Shown piece by piece: positions 35,524 to 42,906 of a stretch of DNA of 64,000 nt (position 1 is its first letter; every line of letters starts with the position of its first letter). The DNA is from Burkholderiaceae bacterium (GTDB lineage: Bacteria > Pseudomonadota > Gammaproteobacteria > Burkholderiales > Burkholderiaceae_C). A model generated the notes under the pieces. It searched no databases and was not told where the DNA came from. It saw nothing but the letters and a program-made list of their open reading frames with translations. Position numbers and translations under genes: made by a program. Where the stretch lies: positions 45,981-109,980 of the forward strand of contig CAKKRJ010000015.1 of the NCBI GenBank assembly GCA_919902775.1. The letters are read 5' to 3'.

Positions 35524-36381
35524 ATGCAGAACACCCAAACCGTTCAAATCGTCGCCGTGGTCAGCGTCATGTTGGCTTTTGCCTTGGCCGAGTGGCTCCA
35601 GGGGCGATTTTTCCCCAGCGAAGCCTCGCGCGAGGACAACCGACTCGACATCGCGGTCACCCTGCTTTTCCCCCTGATCAGCGGCGCCGTGCTGGCCACC
35701 TCCGGGGCGCTGTGTGAGGCCTTGATGCCAGCGCAGCGCAATGCCTGGGCCGGTTGGTCGGTGTGGGCCATGCTGGGCGTGCTGCTGGTGGCCGACGATT
35801 TCACGCAATACCTGTGGCACCGCCTGAGCCACACCTCGGCGCTGTGGCCGCTGCACCGGGCCCACCATTCGGCGGCCTACATGAGCGTGCGGGTGGTCTA
35901 CCGCAACAACGCTTTTTATTACGCCTTCATGCCCGGCTTGTGGTTGTCGGGCGTGCTGGTCTACCTGGGCTTTGGCTGGGTCTACGTGGCCTATGCCATC
36001 GTCAAAGTCAGCGTGATCATCGCTGCCCATTCGTCGGTGCGCTGGGACCAGTGGCTCTACCGTCACGCCGCCCTGCGGCCGCTGGCCTGGCTGGTGCAAC
36101 GCACCATTTCCACACCCGCCACCCACTTCGCCCACCACGCTCTGGTGCAGAACGACGGCATTGGCCACTACACCGGCAACTACGGCAATTTGCTGTTCGT
36201 GTGGGATGTGCTGCTGGGCACGGCCCGCATCACCCAGCGCTACCCCCCCGCCTATGGCTTGCCCGACGATCGGGTGCACGGCCCCGAGCCCTGGCTGGTG
36301 CAGTTCATCTACCCCTTGCTGCGTTCACGCCGGGCGGAATCGGTATTAGGCAAAGCAAGCCACCGCCCGCCAGCGGATTGA
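35524..36381 (+). CDS. fatty acid hydroxylase / sterol desaturase-type membrane di-iron protein
   Basis: A 285-residue integral membrane protein with several transmembrane helices and the histidine clusters of the fatty acid hydroxylase superfamily: HRLSH (99-103), HRAHH (111-115) and THFAHHALVQNDGIGHYTGNY near 200-220. These bind two irons and hydroxylate or desaturate lipid-like substrates. It starts 22 bases after the DUF1254 gene and ends the plus-strand FGE operon. In a sulfatase/dehalogenase context it suggests that the substrate is a lipid or long-chain compound. Sterol desaturase, ether lipid hydroxylase and fatty acid hydroxylase cannot be told apart here. Confidence 0.85.
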   Translation: MQNTQTVQIVAVVSVMLAFALAEWLQGRFFPSEASREDNRLDIAVTLLFPLISGAVLATSGALCEALMPAQRNAWAGWSVWAMLGVLLVADDFTQYLWHRLSHTSALWPLHRAHHSAAYMSVRVVYRNNAFYYAFMPGLWLSGVLVYLGFGWVYVAYAIVKVSVIIAAHSSVRWDQWLYRHAALRPLAWLVQRTISTPATHFAHHALVQNDGIGHYTGNYGNLLFVWDVLLGTARITQRYPPAYGLPDDRVHGPEPWLVQFIYPLLRSRRAESVLGKASHRPPAD

Positions 36382-36407
36382 ACCCGGCCCAGCTGTTGCA
36401 CAGGGCG

Positions 36408-37262
36408 CTATTGACGCTGCCCCCATCGCTCCATGACCCGCTGGTCACGGGCCATCTCTGCTTCGATGGAATCCAAGGGAAGCTGACGCAAACACGCTTC
36501 CAATGCTTGTGGATCGAATTGGGCATTCTGCGCAGTTTCGGGCCGAACCTGTAGAGATTGGCCATCCCAAGCGAATGGGTTACGGAATACAGGGGTGTCC
36601 GGCAAGCAGTCATCCTGGTAGCTCGGTGGGCCATCGACTGCGTAAGGCGTGAAAGAGATGGTTTTCTCAAAAATCAGCGGTTTTCCCGTTGGGGTGGGCG
36701 GCAGCGGCGACATGTTTTCGATCGCTTGACGAGCCAACTGCTCTGCCACTGCTGATGTGGTCCAAAGCGTGTCCAGCTTGGCCAGGGTGCCATTCGGCGC
36801 AATCTCTACCCTGAACCGCACCACACCCTGATCTGGCCCTTCGACGGCCGTCCCCATCATGCTGCGCACTTGCTGACCCCAACCGTAGCGGTAGCCCTTG
36901 CTGTTCTTGTTGGTGTACTTGGCGGCAAAAGCCCATTCTTCGGCGGTGGGCGGTGACGGCGCTGCCATGGAGGCAGGCTGCTTTGCGGTAACGGCTGAAG
37001 ACACCGGTATGACAGGCACCTGGGCTAGCGTGTTGTCCGGCTTTGTTGGCGAACCCGATGGTGCTGCTGGTTTTTGATCGATGGTCGTTTCAGCTTCTGG
37101 CGGTGCAGGCAACACCGCCAAATAGATGATTTGCGCCTTGCGCTTTTCTGTGGGCTGACTTCGAAAACCGAACGGGTCATGGCTGGCGAGTGCGAACACC
37201 GCTGCATGCAAGGCAAGCGAGAAAAAAACGGCGAAGAGGTTGGTGTCTCTGGTGTGCTGCAT
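36408..37262 (-). CDS. TonB-like protein (energy transducer C-terminal domain)
   Basis: A 284-residue protein. An N-terminal hydrophobic segment (about 9-26, LFAVFFSLALHAAVFALAS) is followed by a Pro/Ala-rich spacer (about 50-105) and a TonB-type C-terminal domain (about 130-200: VVRFRVEIAPNGTLAKLDTLWTTS, PPTPTGKPLIFEKTISFTP). A further C-terminal extension (about 205-284) is not part of TonB. The family transmits proton-motive force to outer-membrane receptors. There is no receptor or ExbBD gene next to it. It lies convergent to the FGE operon and divergent from the sulfur module. Confidence 0.7.
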   Translation of the reverse strand: MQHTRDTNLFAVFFSLALHAAVFALASHDPFGFRSQPTEKRKAQIIYLAVLPAPPEAETTIDQKPAAPSGSPTKPDNTLAQVPVIPVSSAVTAKQPASMAAPSPPTAEEWAFAAKYTNKNSKGYRYGWGQQVRSMMGTAVEGPDQGVVRFRVEIAPNGTLAKLDTLWTTSAVAEQLARQAIENMSPLPPTPTGKPLIFEKTISFTPYAVDGPPSYQDDCLPDTPVFRNPFAWDGQSLQVRPETAQNAQFDPQALEACLRQLPLDSIEAEMARDQRVMERWGQRQ

Positions 37263-37348
37263 GTGGTGCCTGAATCACGACGCAGGCTCAGACTTTTTGT
37301 GGGACGAGGGCGAGTGAATCCATTTTCAACTGCACGCCACACTCCAAT

Positions 37349-37380
37349 TGTCGTTAGAATATTATCATGAACAAACGACA
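37349..37380 (+). promoter_or_regulatory. inverted repeat across the start of the ArsR-rhodanese gene
   Basis: TGTCGTT (37349-37355) pairs with AACGACA (37374-37380) around the ATG at 37367. Inside it TATTATCAT (37360-37368) repeats nine bases of the FNR-type palindrome at 41253-41276, with a poor left half. It may be an operator for the encoded ArsR-type regulator, for the Crp/Fnr regulator at 40642, or both. Confidence 0.4.
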
Positions 37381-38029
37381 CATCAAAGACTTGCTCTATG
37401 AACAGGTGGCCCGCATTGGCAAGGCCGTCTCCAGCCCCAAACGGCTGGAAATTCTTGAATTGCTTGCCCAAGGTGAAAAGTCGGTGGACATGTTGGCGGT
37501 TGAATTGTCCATCGACATCAAGCTGGCCAGCGCCCACCTGCGGGCCTTGCGTGAAGCGCGGCTGGTCACGTCCCGCAAGGAGGGCAAATTTGTCGTGTAC
37601 CGACTCACGGGTGAAGATGTGGCGGGCCTGTGGGTCACCCTGCGCGAGGTGGCCGAGGAGCATCTGGTGGAGTTGCGCGTGGCCCTCGACCAGATGGTGG
37701 CCGAGCCCTCGAAACTGCTCACGGTCGACCGCGAGACCTTGCTCAAACGCGCCAAGCGCGGCGATGTGCTGGTCATTGATGTGCGCCCGCAACCGGAATA
37801 CGACCAGGCCCACCTGCCGTTTGCGCGCTCCATGCCAGTGGACGAGATCGCCAACCGTCTGGCTGAACTGCCCAAAGACAAAGAAATCGTGGCCTATTGC
37901 CGCGGTCCGTTTTGCTTGTTCTCGGAAGAGGCTTACCAACTGTTGAGCAGCAAAGGCTACCGCGTCCAAAAACTGCTCGATGGCGTGAGTGAGTGGAAGG
38001 CCGCTGGCTTGCCGCTGGCGACAGACTGA
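37367..38029 (+). CDS. ArsR-type repressor fused to rhodanese
   Basis: A 220-residue fusion. The winged helix fills about 20-80 (SSPKRLEILELLAQGEKSVDMLA, LASAHLRALREARLV). A C-terminal rhodanese domain (about 115-216) carries the active-site loop CRGPFC with Cys178 and Cys183. Rhodanese takes up sulfane sulfur, so the protein plausibly senses persulfide or sulfide directly. The family includes BigR/SqrR-like neighbours but with a true rhodanese attached. It leads a plus-strand operon with a DsrE-like protein and a persulfide dioxygenase. An inverted repeat overlaps its start. Confidence 0.88.
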   Translation: MNKRHIKDLLYEQVARIGKAVSSPKRLEILELLAQGEKSVDMLAVELSIDIKLASAHLRALREARLVTSRKEGKFVVYRLTGEDVAGLWVTLREVAEEHLVELRVALDQMVAEPSKLLTVDRETLLKRAKRGDVLVIDVRPQPEYDQAHLPFARSMPVDEIANRLAELPKDKEIVAYCRGPFCLFSEEAYQLLSSKGYRVQKLLDGVSEWKAAGLPLATD

Positions 38030-38049
38030 TTTTTGACCAGGCGACGAAC

Positions 38050-38157
38050 ATGACATCCAGATTCATCCCCATGTTGCTGGCAAGCGCATGGCTTTTGTCT
38101 GCTGCAAGTTCTTGGGCGCCGGTGCCGCCTGAAAAATTCAATCAAAAGTGGAGGTAA
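38050..38157 (+). CDS. 35-residue secreted small ORF
   Basis: ATG to TAA gives 35 residues with a charged start (MTSR), a hydrophobic core (FIPMLLASAWLLSAASSW) and a short tail (APVPPEKFNQKWR). It looks like a signal peptide followed by a short mature end. It sits between the ArsR-rhodanese and DsrE-like genes, in the same direction, with the DsrE ribosome binding site overlapping its end. It could be a real micropeptide or the 5' remnant of a larger exported sulfur protein. I do not know its function. Confidence 0.4.
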   Translation: MTSRFIPMLLASAWLLSAASSWAPVPPEKFNQKWR

Positions 38158-38160
38158 GTG

Positions 38161-38511
38161 ATGTCTTCAGTTCTCTTCATTCTGAATGATGCCCCCTACG
38201 GCAACGAGAGGGCCTACAACGCTTTGCGACTGGCAGGGGCCATGGCGGGCAAAGACGGCGTGCAGCTGCGTCTTTTTCTCATGGCCGATGCGGTGGCTTG
38301 CGCCAAGGCGGGCCAGAAGGTGCCTGAGGGCTACTACAACATCCAGCTGATGTTGGGAAAAGTGGTGCGCAATGGCGATGTGGCTTTGTGTGGCACGTGC
38401 ATGGACGCACGCGGCTTGAAAGATGAAGAGTTGATCGAAGGTGCACGCCGATCCACGCTGGCCCAATTGGCTGACTGGACCGCTGAAGCCGACAAGGTCT
38501 TGGTGTACTAA
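38161..38511 (+). CDS. DsrE/DsrF-like sulfur-carrier family protein
   Basis: A 116-residue cytoplasmic protein with the DsrE fold: strand VLFILNDAPYGNERAYNALRLA, then MADAVACAKAGQ, and a conserved CGTC (Cys77 and Cys80) in VALCGTCMDARG. DsrE-like proteins bind or relay sulfane sulfur. GGAGG lies 6 bases upstream of this ATG; a GTG 3 bases earlier is possible. It is followed at 12 bases by the persulfide dioxygenase, with which it probably shares persulfide as substrate or donor. The organism shows no dsrAB here, so a detoxification role fits better than sulfur oxidation for energy. Confidence 0.87.
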   Translation: MSSVLFILNDAPYGNERAYNALRLAGAMAGKDGVQLRLFLMADAVACAKAGQKVPEGYYNIQLMLGKVVRNGDVALCGTCMDARGLKDEELIEGARRSTLAQLADWTAEADKVLVY

Positions 38512-38523
38512 AAGGAGCGCAAG

Positions 38524-39255
38524 ATGTTTTTCAAACAATTGGCAACACGCGAGGCCTCACTCTCTTATTTCTTTGGTTGCGCCGGTTTGGGTAAGGCGGT
38601 GGCGGTGGACGTGGTGGCAGGTGATGAGGACTGGTTCGTGGCGCAAGCCAAGGATGCTGGTGTGCAAATCACCCATGTCATCGACACGCATGTGCATGCC
38701 GACCACTACTCAGGTGGGCGTGAATTGGCGAGCCGTGTGGGCGCGCCTTACTGTCTGCACGAAGCTGCGCAAAATCTGGTGGCGTTTGATTTTGAGGCGC
38801 TCAATGACGGACAGCTGCTGGACATCGGCAATGTCAAAGTGGAGGTCCTACATACGCCAGGACACACCATCGACAGCATGTGCCTGTTGGTCAGAGATGC
38901 CCGCCGCAGTGATGCGCCGTGGTTTGTGGTTACCGGTGACACCTTGTTTGTGGGTGCCGTGGGCCGACCCGATTTGGCCGGACGCGAAGAAGAAATGGCT
39001 GCAACGCTTTGGGATAGCTTGCAGCGCAAACTGCTGACCCTGCCCAACGAACTGGAAATCTACCCCGGTCATCAAGCTGGCAGCGCCTGTGGCGTGGGCC
39101 TGTCGGGCAAGCCGTCTTCCACCATCGGTTTTGAAAAACGTTTCAATCCTTCCCTCAGTTTGGATAAAGCCTCTTTCGTGCGTGAATTGACCACCGACAT
39201 TCCGCCTCGACCTGCTGACATGGACCGCATCGTTGCGGCCAACACCGCCGCATGA
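38524..39255 (+). CDS. ETHE1-like persulfide dioxygenase (MBL fold)
   Basis: A 243-residue non-haem iron enzyme. It oxidises glutathione persulfide to sulfite. Iron ligands of the ETHE1 group are visible in THVHADH (His56, His58, Asp60), HTPGH (His110, His114), GDTLFVGAVGRPDL (Asp) and YPGHQAG (His). ETHE1-type and Blh-type enzymes share these motifs; the GRPDL stretch fits persulfide dioxygenase rather than glyoxalase II. AAGGAG precedes the ATG. Four bases overlap the MFS gene, whose product could then export sulfite or thiosulfate. Together with DsrE and the ArsR-rhodanese it forms a sulfide-persulfide removal pathway. Confidence 0.9.
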   Translation: MFFKQLATREASLSYFFGCAGLGKAVAVDVVAGDEDWFVAQAKDAGVQITHVIDTHVHADHYSGGRELASRVGAPYCLHEAAQNLVAFDFEALNDGQLLDIGNVKVEVLHTPGHTIDSMCLLVRDARRSDAPWFVVTGDTLFVGAVGRPDLAGREEEMAATLWDSLQRKLLTLPNELEIYPGHQAGSACGVGLSGKPSSTIGFEKRFNPSLSLDKASFVRELTTDIPPRPADMDRIVAANTAA

Positions 39256-40556
39256 TGTCGGCCCAAACCATGGCCTATGCGCACGGCATCCGGCTCAACC
39301 TGAGTCAGTTTTTGCACCAGTTGCTGCAGGTGTTTCTGGTGGGACTGACCATCGGCATGATGCGCACCGTGGTGCCTGCGCTGGCCGAGTCTGAGTTCGG
39401 TGTGCCCAAGACATCGTTCCTGTTGCTCACGGCGTTTGTGGTCGCCTTCGGTGTAGTGAAGGGGGTGATGAATTTTGTGGCGGGCCGTCTTTCTGAACGC
39501 CTGGGTCGCAAGCGGGTTCTGCTGATCGGCTGGTGGGTGGCGCTGCCGATTCCACTCATGGTCTGGTATGCCCCTTCGTGGGGCTGGGTGGTGACTGCGA
39601 CGGTGTTGCTGGGTGTGAACCAGGGCCTGACCTGGTCGATGACGCAAACGGCCAAGCTGGACATCACCCGCATGCAAGAGCGCGGCCTCACCCTTGGCTT
39701 GAATGAATTCGCCGGTTATGTGGGCGTGGCATTGGCGGGGATCATCACCGCATGGCTGGCAACGCTGTTGGGTGCCCGTCTTGGTTTGTTGATTTTCGGG
39801 ATGGTGGTCATCGTCAGCGCCATGATCCTCACCCAGTTTTGGATTCGCGAAACCCTGCCATGGGCCAAGGCCGAGGCGGCCCGTCATGCCGCAGGCACTC
39901 AGGCAAGCGCTGTTCGCCCCCGCTACCCACGCAACATCAGCAGCCACCCCAGCACGCGAGAGGTGTTCACCTTGATGAGCTGGCGCGACCGCCGACTCTT
40001 GGCACTGAGTCAAGCAGGCCTGGTCGAAAAATTCGTCGATGCCTTGGTCTGGGTTTTCTACCCCCTCTACCTCTACCAACAAAACCTCAGCCTGACGCAG
40101 GTGGCGTCGATCATCAGCGTCTACGGTTTGACCTGGGGCGGCTCGCAGTTGTTCACCGGCCGCCTATCGGACCGCATCGGCAGGCACCGCCCGAATGTGG
40201 CAGGCATGTGGCTGTGTGGTGCCGGCGTGGCCCTGATGGTCAGTGGCCAGGGTGTGCTGTGGTGGTCGCTGTCTGCCGCACTTTCGGGGTTTGGCATGGC
40301 GCTGCTGTATCCCAATCTTTCAGCGGCAGTGGCCGACATTGCGCATCCGAATTGGCGGGGCTCTGCCATCGGCATCTACCGCTTTTGGCGCGACCTGGGC
40401 TACGGCATCGGCGCCCTGGGATTGGGCCTGGCGGCGCATTTCTCAGGTCAGGTGGAAGCGGCGTTCTGGTTTGTGGCCCTGTCTATGTTTGCCTCTGGCG
40501 GGGTCTTGTGGTGGCTGGGTGAAGAAACCCACCCTCGTCTGAATCCGGCTGCATGA
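39252..40556 (+). CDS. MFS transporter of the sulfur module
   Basis: A 434-residue inner-membrane permease with about 12 hydrophobic segments. The MFS loop 2-3 motif GRLSERLGRKRVLL is at about 77-90 and a second copy, GRLSDRIGRHRP, follows in the C-terminal half. The two halves are separated by a polar loop (about 205-240). The start ATGATG overlaps the persulfide dioxygenase stop, so co-translation is certain. A transporter of this kind coupled to a persulfide dioxygenase may export sulfite, thiosulfate or another oxidised product. The substrate cannot be deduced from sequence. Confidence 0.88.
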   Translation: MMSAQTMAYAHGIRLNLSQFLHQLLQVFLVGLTIGMMRTVVPALAESEFGVPKTSFLLLTAFVVAFGVVKGVMNFVAGRLSERLGRKRVLLIGWWVALPIPLMVWYAPSWGWVVTATVLLGVNQGLTWSMTQTAKLDITRMQERGLTLGLNEFAGYVGVALAGIITAWLATLLGARLGLLIFGMVVIVSAMILTQFWIRETLPWAKAEAARHAAGTQASAVRPRYPRNISSHPSTREVFTLMSWRDRRLLALSQAGLVEKFVDALVWVFYPLYLYQQNLSLTQVASIISVYGLTWGGSQLFTGRLSDRIGRHRPNVAGMWLCGAGVALMVSGQGVLWWSLSAALSGFGMALLYPNLSAAVADIAHPNWRGSAIGIYRFWRDLGYGIGALGLGLAAHFSGQVEAAFWFVALSMFASGGVLWWLGEETHPRLNPAA

Positions 40557-40641
40557 ATTTCGCTTCAAGACCCTATTTCACGGGGGCACAGATTGCCTCA
40601 AGTCGTTTTGACACTTCAGTCGATGTCTTTAGCAGAAGCCC

Positions 40642-41238
40642 TTACTTTTCCAAACTGATTTCTGTCTCGCTTCGCGTCATCCTGCCGGTCTTCTCAAGCT
40701 GCGCCAAGGCCCGATACAGCGCCTCATGCGTCACCGCCAATTGCTTGGCCAGTTGCTTGACCGAGCATCCGAGTGTGTAGCGTCCTTCGCGGCCTTCGGT
40801 TTCGATCAGGTGCAGGATTCGGCTTTGAACCTTGGGCAAGGAAAGACGCTCGTTTTGAAGCCTGAGCCGTCGCACTTCGCTGCTCAGCATGTGTATCCAG
40901 CGCTCTGCAAACTGATGGTCCTGATTCAGTGCTTGCCGCAATCCGCGAATGGGAATGCGCACGATGTCCGACGTCACGATCGTGCGTGCATCGCAGTGGT
41001 AGACGGCAGAGGTGAGGCTGGCTTCACCCACGAAACCCAACTGGCAGCGTTGGAGATTGACCACTTCCCCATTTTGGCCATGCCGCTCCAAGACCACTTC
41101 ACCATCACAGACAAAGTACATCCACTGGGGTCGAAAACCAGTGAGAAACAGGGTGGTTTCTTGCGCGCAGGACAAGGGCTCGCACTGTGCCAACAGCTGC
41201 GGCGGCAGCAACTGCTCAAGGGCTGAAGGTAAAGACAT
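40642..41238 (-). CDS. Crp/Fnr-family regulator of the sulfur module
   Basis: A 198-residue transcription regulator. The N-terminal cyclic-nucleotide-type domain (about 20-110) has no FNR iron-sulfur Cys cluster at the N-terminus, but holds scattered Cys (for example in LAQCEPLSC, RCQLG, YHCD) that might respond to thiols. A dimerisation helix follows (RWIHMLSSEVRRLRLQN), then a helix-turn-helix near the C-terminus (SVKQLAKQLAVTHEALYRALAQLE). It is divergent from the DUF4395 gene across an 81-base gap, with a perfect FNR-type palindrome 15 bases before its ATG. Autoregulation and control of the DUF4395 gene are likely. Confidence 0.88.
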   Translation of the reverse strand: MSLPSALEQLLPPQLLAQCEPLSCAQETTLFLTGFRPQWMYFVCDGEVVLERHGQNGEVVNLQRCQLGFVGEASLTSAVYHCDARTIVTSDIVRIPIRGLRQALNQDHQFAERWIHMLSSEVRRLRLQNERLSLPKVQSRILHLIETEGREGRYTLGCSVKQLAKQLAVTHEALYRALAQLEKTGRMTRSETEISLEK

Positions 41239-41252
41239 GGCAAATCAACCGA

Positions 41253-41276
41253 GGCATATGATTATTATCATATGCC
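41253..41276. promoter_or_regulatory. perfect FNR/CRP-type palindromic operator
   Basis: GGCATATGAT and ATCATATGCC are exact inverted arms of 10 bases with a 4-base centre TATT. The core ATGAT-TATT-ATCAT fits the FNR/DNR site pattern TTGAT-N4-ATCAA. It lies between the divergent Crp/Fnr gene and the DUF4395 gene and should serve both. Its 9-base stretch TATTATCAT recurs at the ArsR-rhodanese start. Confidence 0.75.
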
Positions 41277-41319
41277 CAGCAGGCAGGAATAACGACACTC
41301 TGGCGAAAGAGGTCTATCC

Positions 41320-42078
41320 ATGTCATCAAAAATCTTTGCGTTTGGCCAAGTTCGGCACGAATACGCGGTGCCCGTTCTGAACGAGCGCGCAGTCCGAGCC
41401 GCTGCGGGCATTCTGTTCTTCCTGGCCGTGATCAGTTTCATGAACGCCTGGCTTACGGGGAACTTCCAGCCAACCCGTGTGTTCGTGGTCTGCTTTTTGA
41501 TCGAGTTCACGATCCGGATTTTCATCAACCCACGTTTCGCCCCAATGATGATTCTGGGCGAATGGATGGTTCGCAAACAATTGCCCGAATGGACCGGTGC
41601 ACCGCAAAAGCGCTTTGCCTGGAGCATCGGATTTGTCTTGGCAGCCAGCATGCTGTATCTGGTGGTGCTCAACAACGTCATTGGCCCCATCAACATGATG
41701 GTGTGCTCTCTGTGCCTGCTTTTGCTGTTCTTCGAGACAGCGTTTGGCATATGCATCGGCTGCCAGATTTACAACCTGTTCAACAAGGAAAAAGCTCAGC
41801 TGTGCCCCGGCGGCGTTTGCGAAATCCCATCTGCTCAAATTCCCAAGATGTCCATGGCACAGGCAGTGATCCTGCTGGCATTTGCCGCAGCGGTGTTTGC
41901 CATCGCGCAATGGGTCTACAGCACAGCCCCCAAGCGAGCGCGTGACTTGCCCCCTGCGGCAGTTTCACAACCGGCTGAACCTGTTGATCCGGCAGAGGCA
42001 GCGCGCTGCAAGGTGCCCGACTTCGCCATCGCGATGGGGCACGAAGAAAAGTGGAAGCTGCACAACAATTGCAAGTAA
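41320..42078 (+). CDS. DUF4395 membrane protein
   Basis: A 252-residue integral membrane protein. The N-terminal part (VPVLNERAVRAAAGILFFLAVISFM) and core pattern fit DUF4395, which has about four helices. The cysteine-bearing segment GICIGCQIYNLFNKEKAQLCPGGVCE (about 145-170) has five Cys residues. DUF4395 proteins occur with thioredoxins and sulfur-transfer genes. A last helix (about 183-203) and a soluble tail with two further Cys (RCKVPDF, NNCK) follow. AGAGG is 8 bases before the ATG. The spaced Cys suggest a persulfide or disulfide relay across the membrane; this is inference. Confidence 0.85.
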   Translation: MSSKIFAFGQVRHEYAVPVLNERAVRAAAGILFFLAVISFMNAWLTGNFQPTRVFVVCFLIEFTIRIFINPRFAPMMILGEWMVRKQLPEWTGAPQKRFAWSIGFVLAASMLYLVVLNNVIGPINMMVCSLCLLLLFFETAFGICIGCQIYNLFNKEKAQLCPGGVCEIPSAQIPKMSMAQAVILLAFAAAVFAIAQWVYSTAPKRARDLPPAAVSQPAEPVDPAEAARCKVPDFAIAMGHEEKWKLHNNCK

Positions 42079-42218
42079 GCACCGGAACCAGGGTCCTTGT
42101 GTTTGACGTGCAGCACGTATTGGCACAGGCGCGCCCATCAGGATGCGGGCACAGCGATTCCGATCCCTGGCTGAAAACAGAGCGACCACTCTATGGGCAA
42201 ATCAGCGGCCAAGCCCCG

Positions 42219-42842
42219 TTACAGCATCCGCCCCAGCGCCGCCTGCAAATGCTCTGACGGCAGGCGTTTGAAGCCTGATCGGGCAAAGCGTTGCAAACGG
42301 CCTTGCATGAAGGCCACCAACAACGAGGCGGTCACCTGCGCATCGGCGGTGGGGGTGGCCGAGTGGCTGGTTTTGAGAGACTGCCGAAACTGTGCCTCGA
42401 TCTTGTCAAACAGCAAGTTGATGCGTTCTTGCAAGCGCTCGTGCTCCAGCACCAGCGCATCGCCCACCATGACGCGGCTCATGCCCGGATTTTTTTCTGC
42501 AAACTGCAGCAGCAATGCCACCATGCGACTCACCTGCACAGGGCCCGCGGGCTCGCGGTCGGTGACCTGGCGAATCAGGCCCGTCACCGATTGGTCGACA
42601 AAGTCAATCAGCCCTTCAAACATCTGGGCTTTGCTGGCGAAGTGCCGGTACAAGGCAGCTTCACTGACGCCAATTTTGGCGGCCAGCCCAGCAGTGGTGA
42701 CACGCTCGGCACCGGGCTGCTCCAGCATGGCGGCCAGGGTTTGCAAGATCTGCAAACGCCGCTCGCCCGGACGTGGCCGTTTGCGTGCAGGCGTGGCCTC
42801 ATCGTCAGAAAAACGCTCGCGCGCCTGTTCTTGGTCTGGCAT
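42219..42842 (-). CDS. slmA: nucleoid occlusion factor SlmA (TetR family)
   Basis: A 207-residue DNA-binding protein. It binds chromosomal sites and blocks FtsZ-ring assembly over the nucleoid. After a charged N-terminal tail, the helix-turn-helix (RRLQILQTLAAMLEQ, VTTAGLAAKIGVSEAALYRHFASKAQMFEGLIDFV) is characteristic of SlmA rather than of drug-type TetR proteins. It follows argB, a gene order common in Burkholderiales. The region of its ribosome binding site is a run of ten G on the minus strand (42856-42847) that ends 4 bases before the ATG. Confidence 0.9.
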   Translation of the reverse strand: MPDQEQARERFSDDEATPARKRPRPGERRLQILQTLAAMLEQPGAERVTTAGLAAKIGVSEAALYRHFASKAQMFEGLIDFVDQSVTGLIRQVTDREPAGPVQVSRMVALLLQFAEKNPGMSRVMVGDALVLEHERLQERINLLFDKIEAQFRQSLKTSHSATPTADAQVTASLLVAFMQGRLQRFARSGFKRLPSEHLQAALGRML

Positions 42843-42846
42843 GTCT

Positions 42847-42856
42847 CCCCCCCCCC
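42847..42856 (-). promoter_or_regulatory. ten-G tract in the slmA ribosome binding region
   Basis: On the minus strand the leader reads GAGGGGGGGGGGAGAC then ATG, with ten G from 42856 to 42847. A homopolymer of this length in the Shine-Dalgarno position can slip during replication and alter translation. Confidence 0.6.
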
Positions 42857-42906
42857 TCTTATTTTTGGCTTGCGCTGGGCATGTCGGTGCACGCCCGCTG
42901 GCGCCT

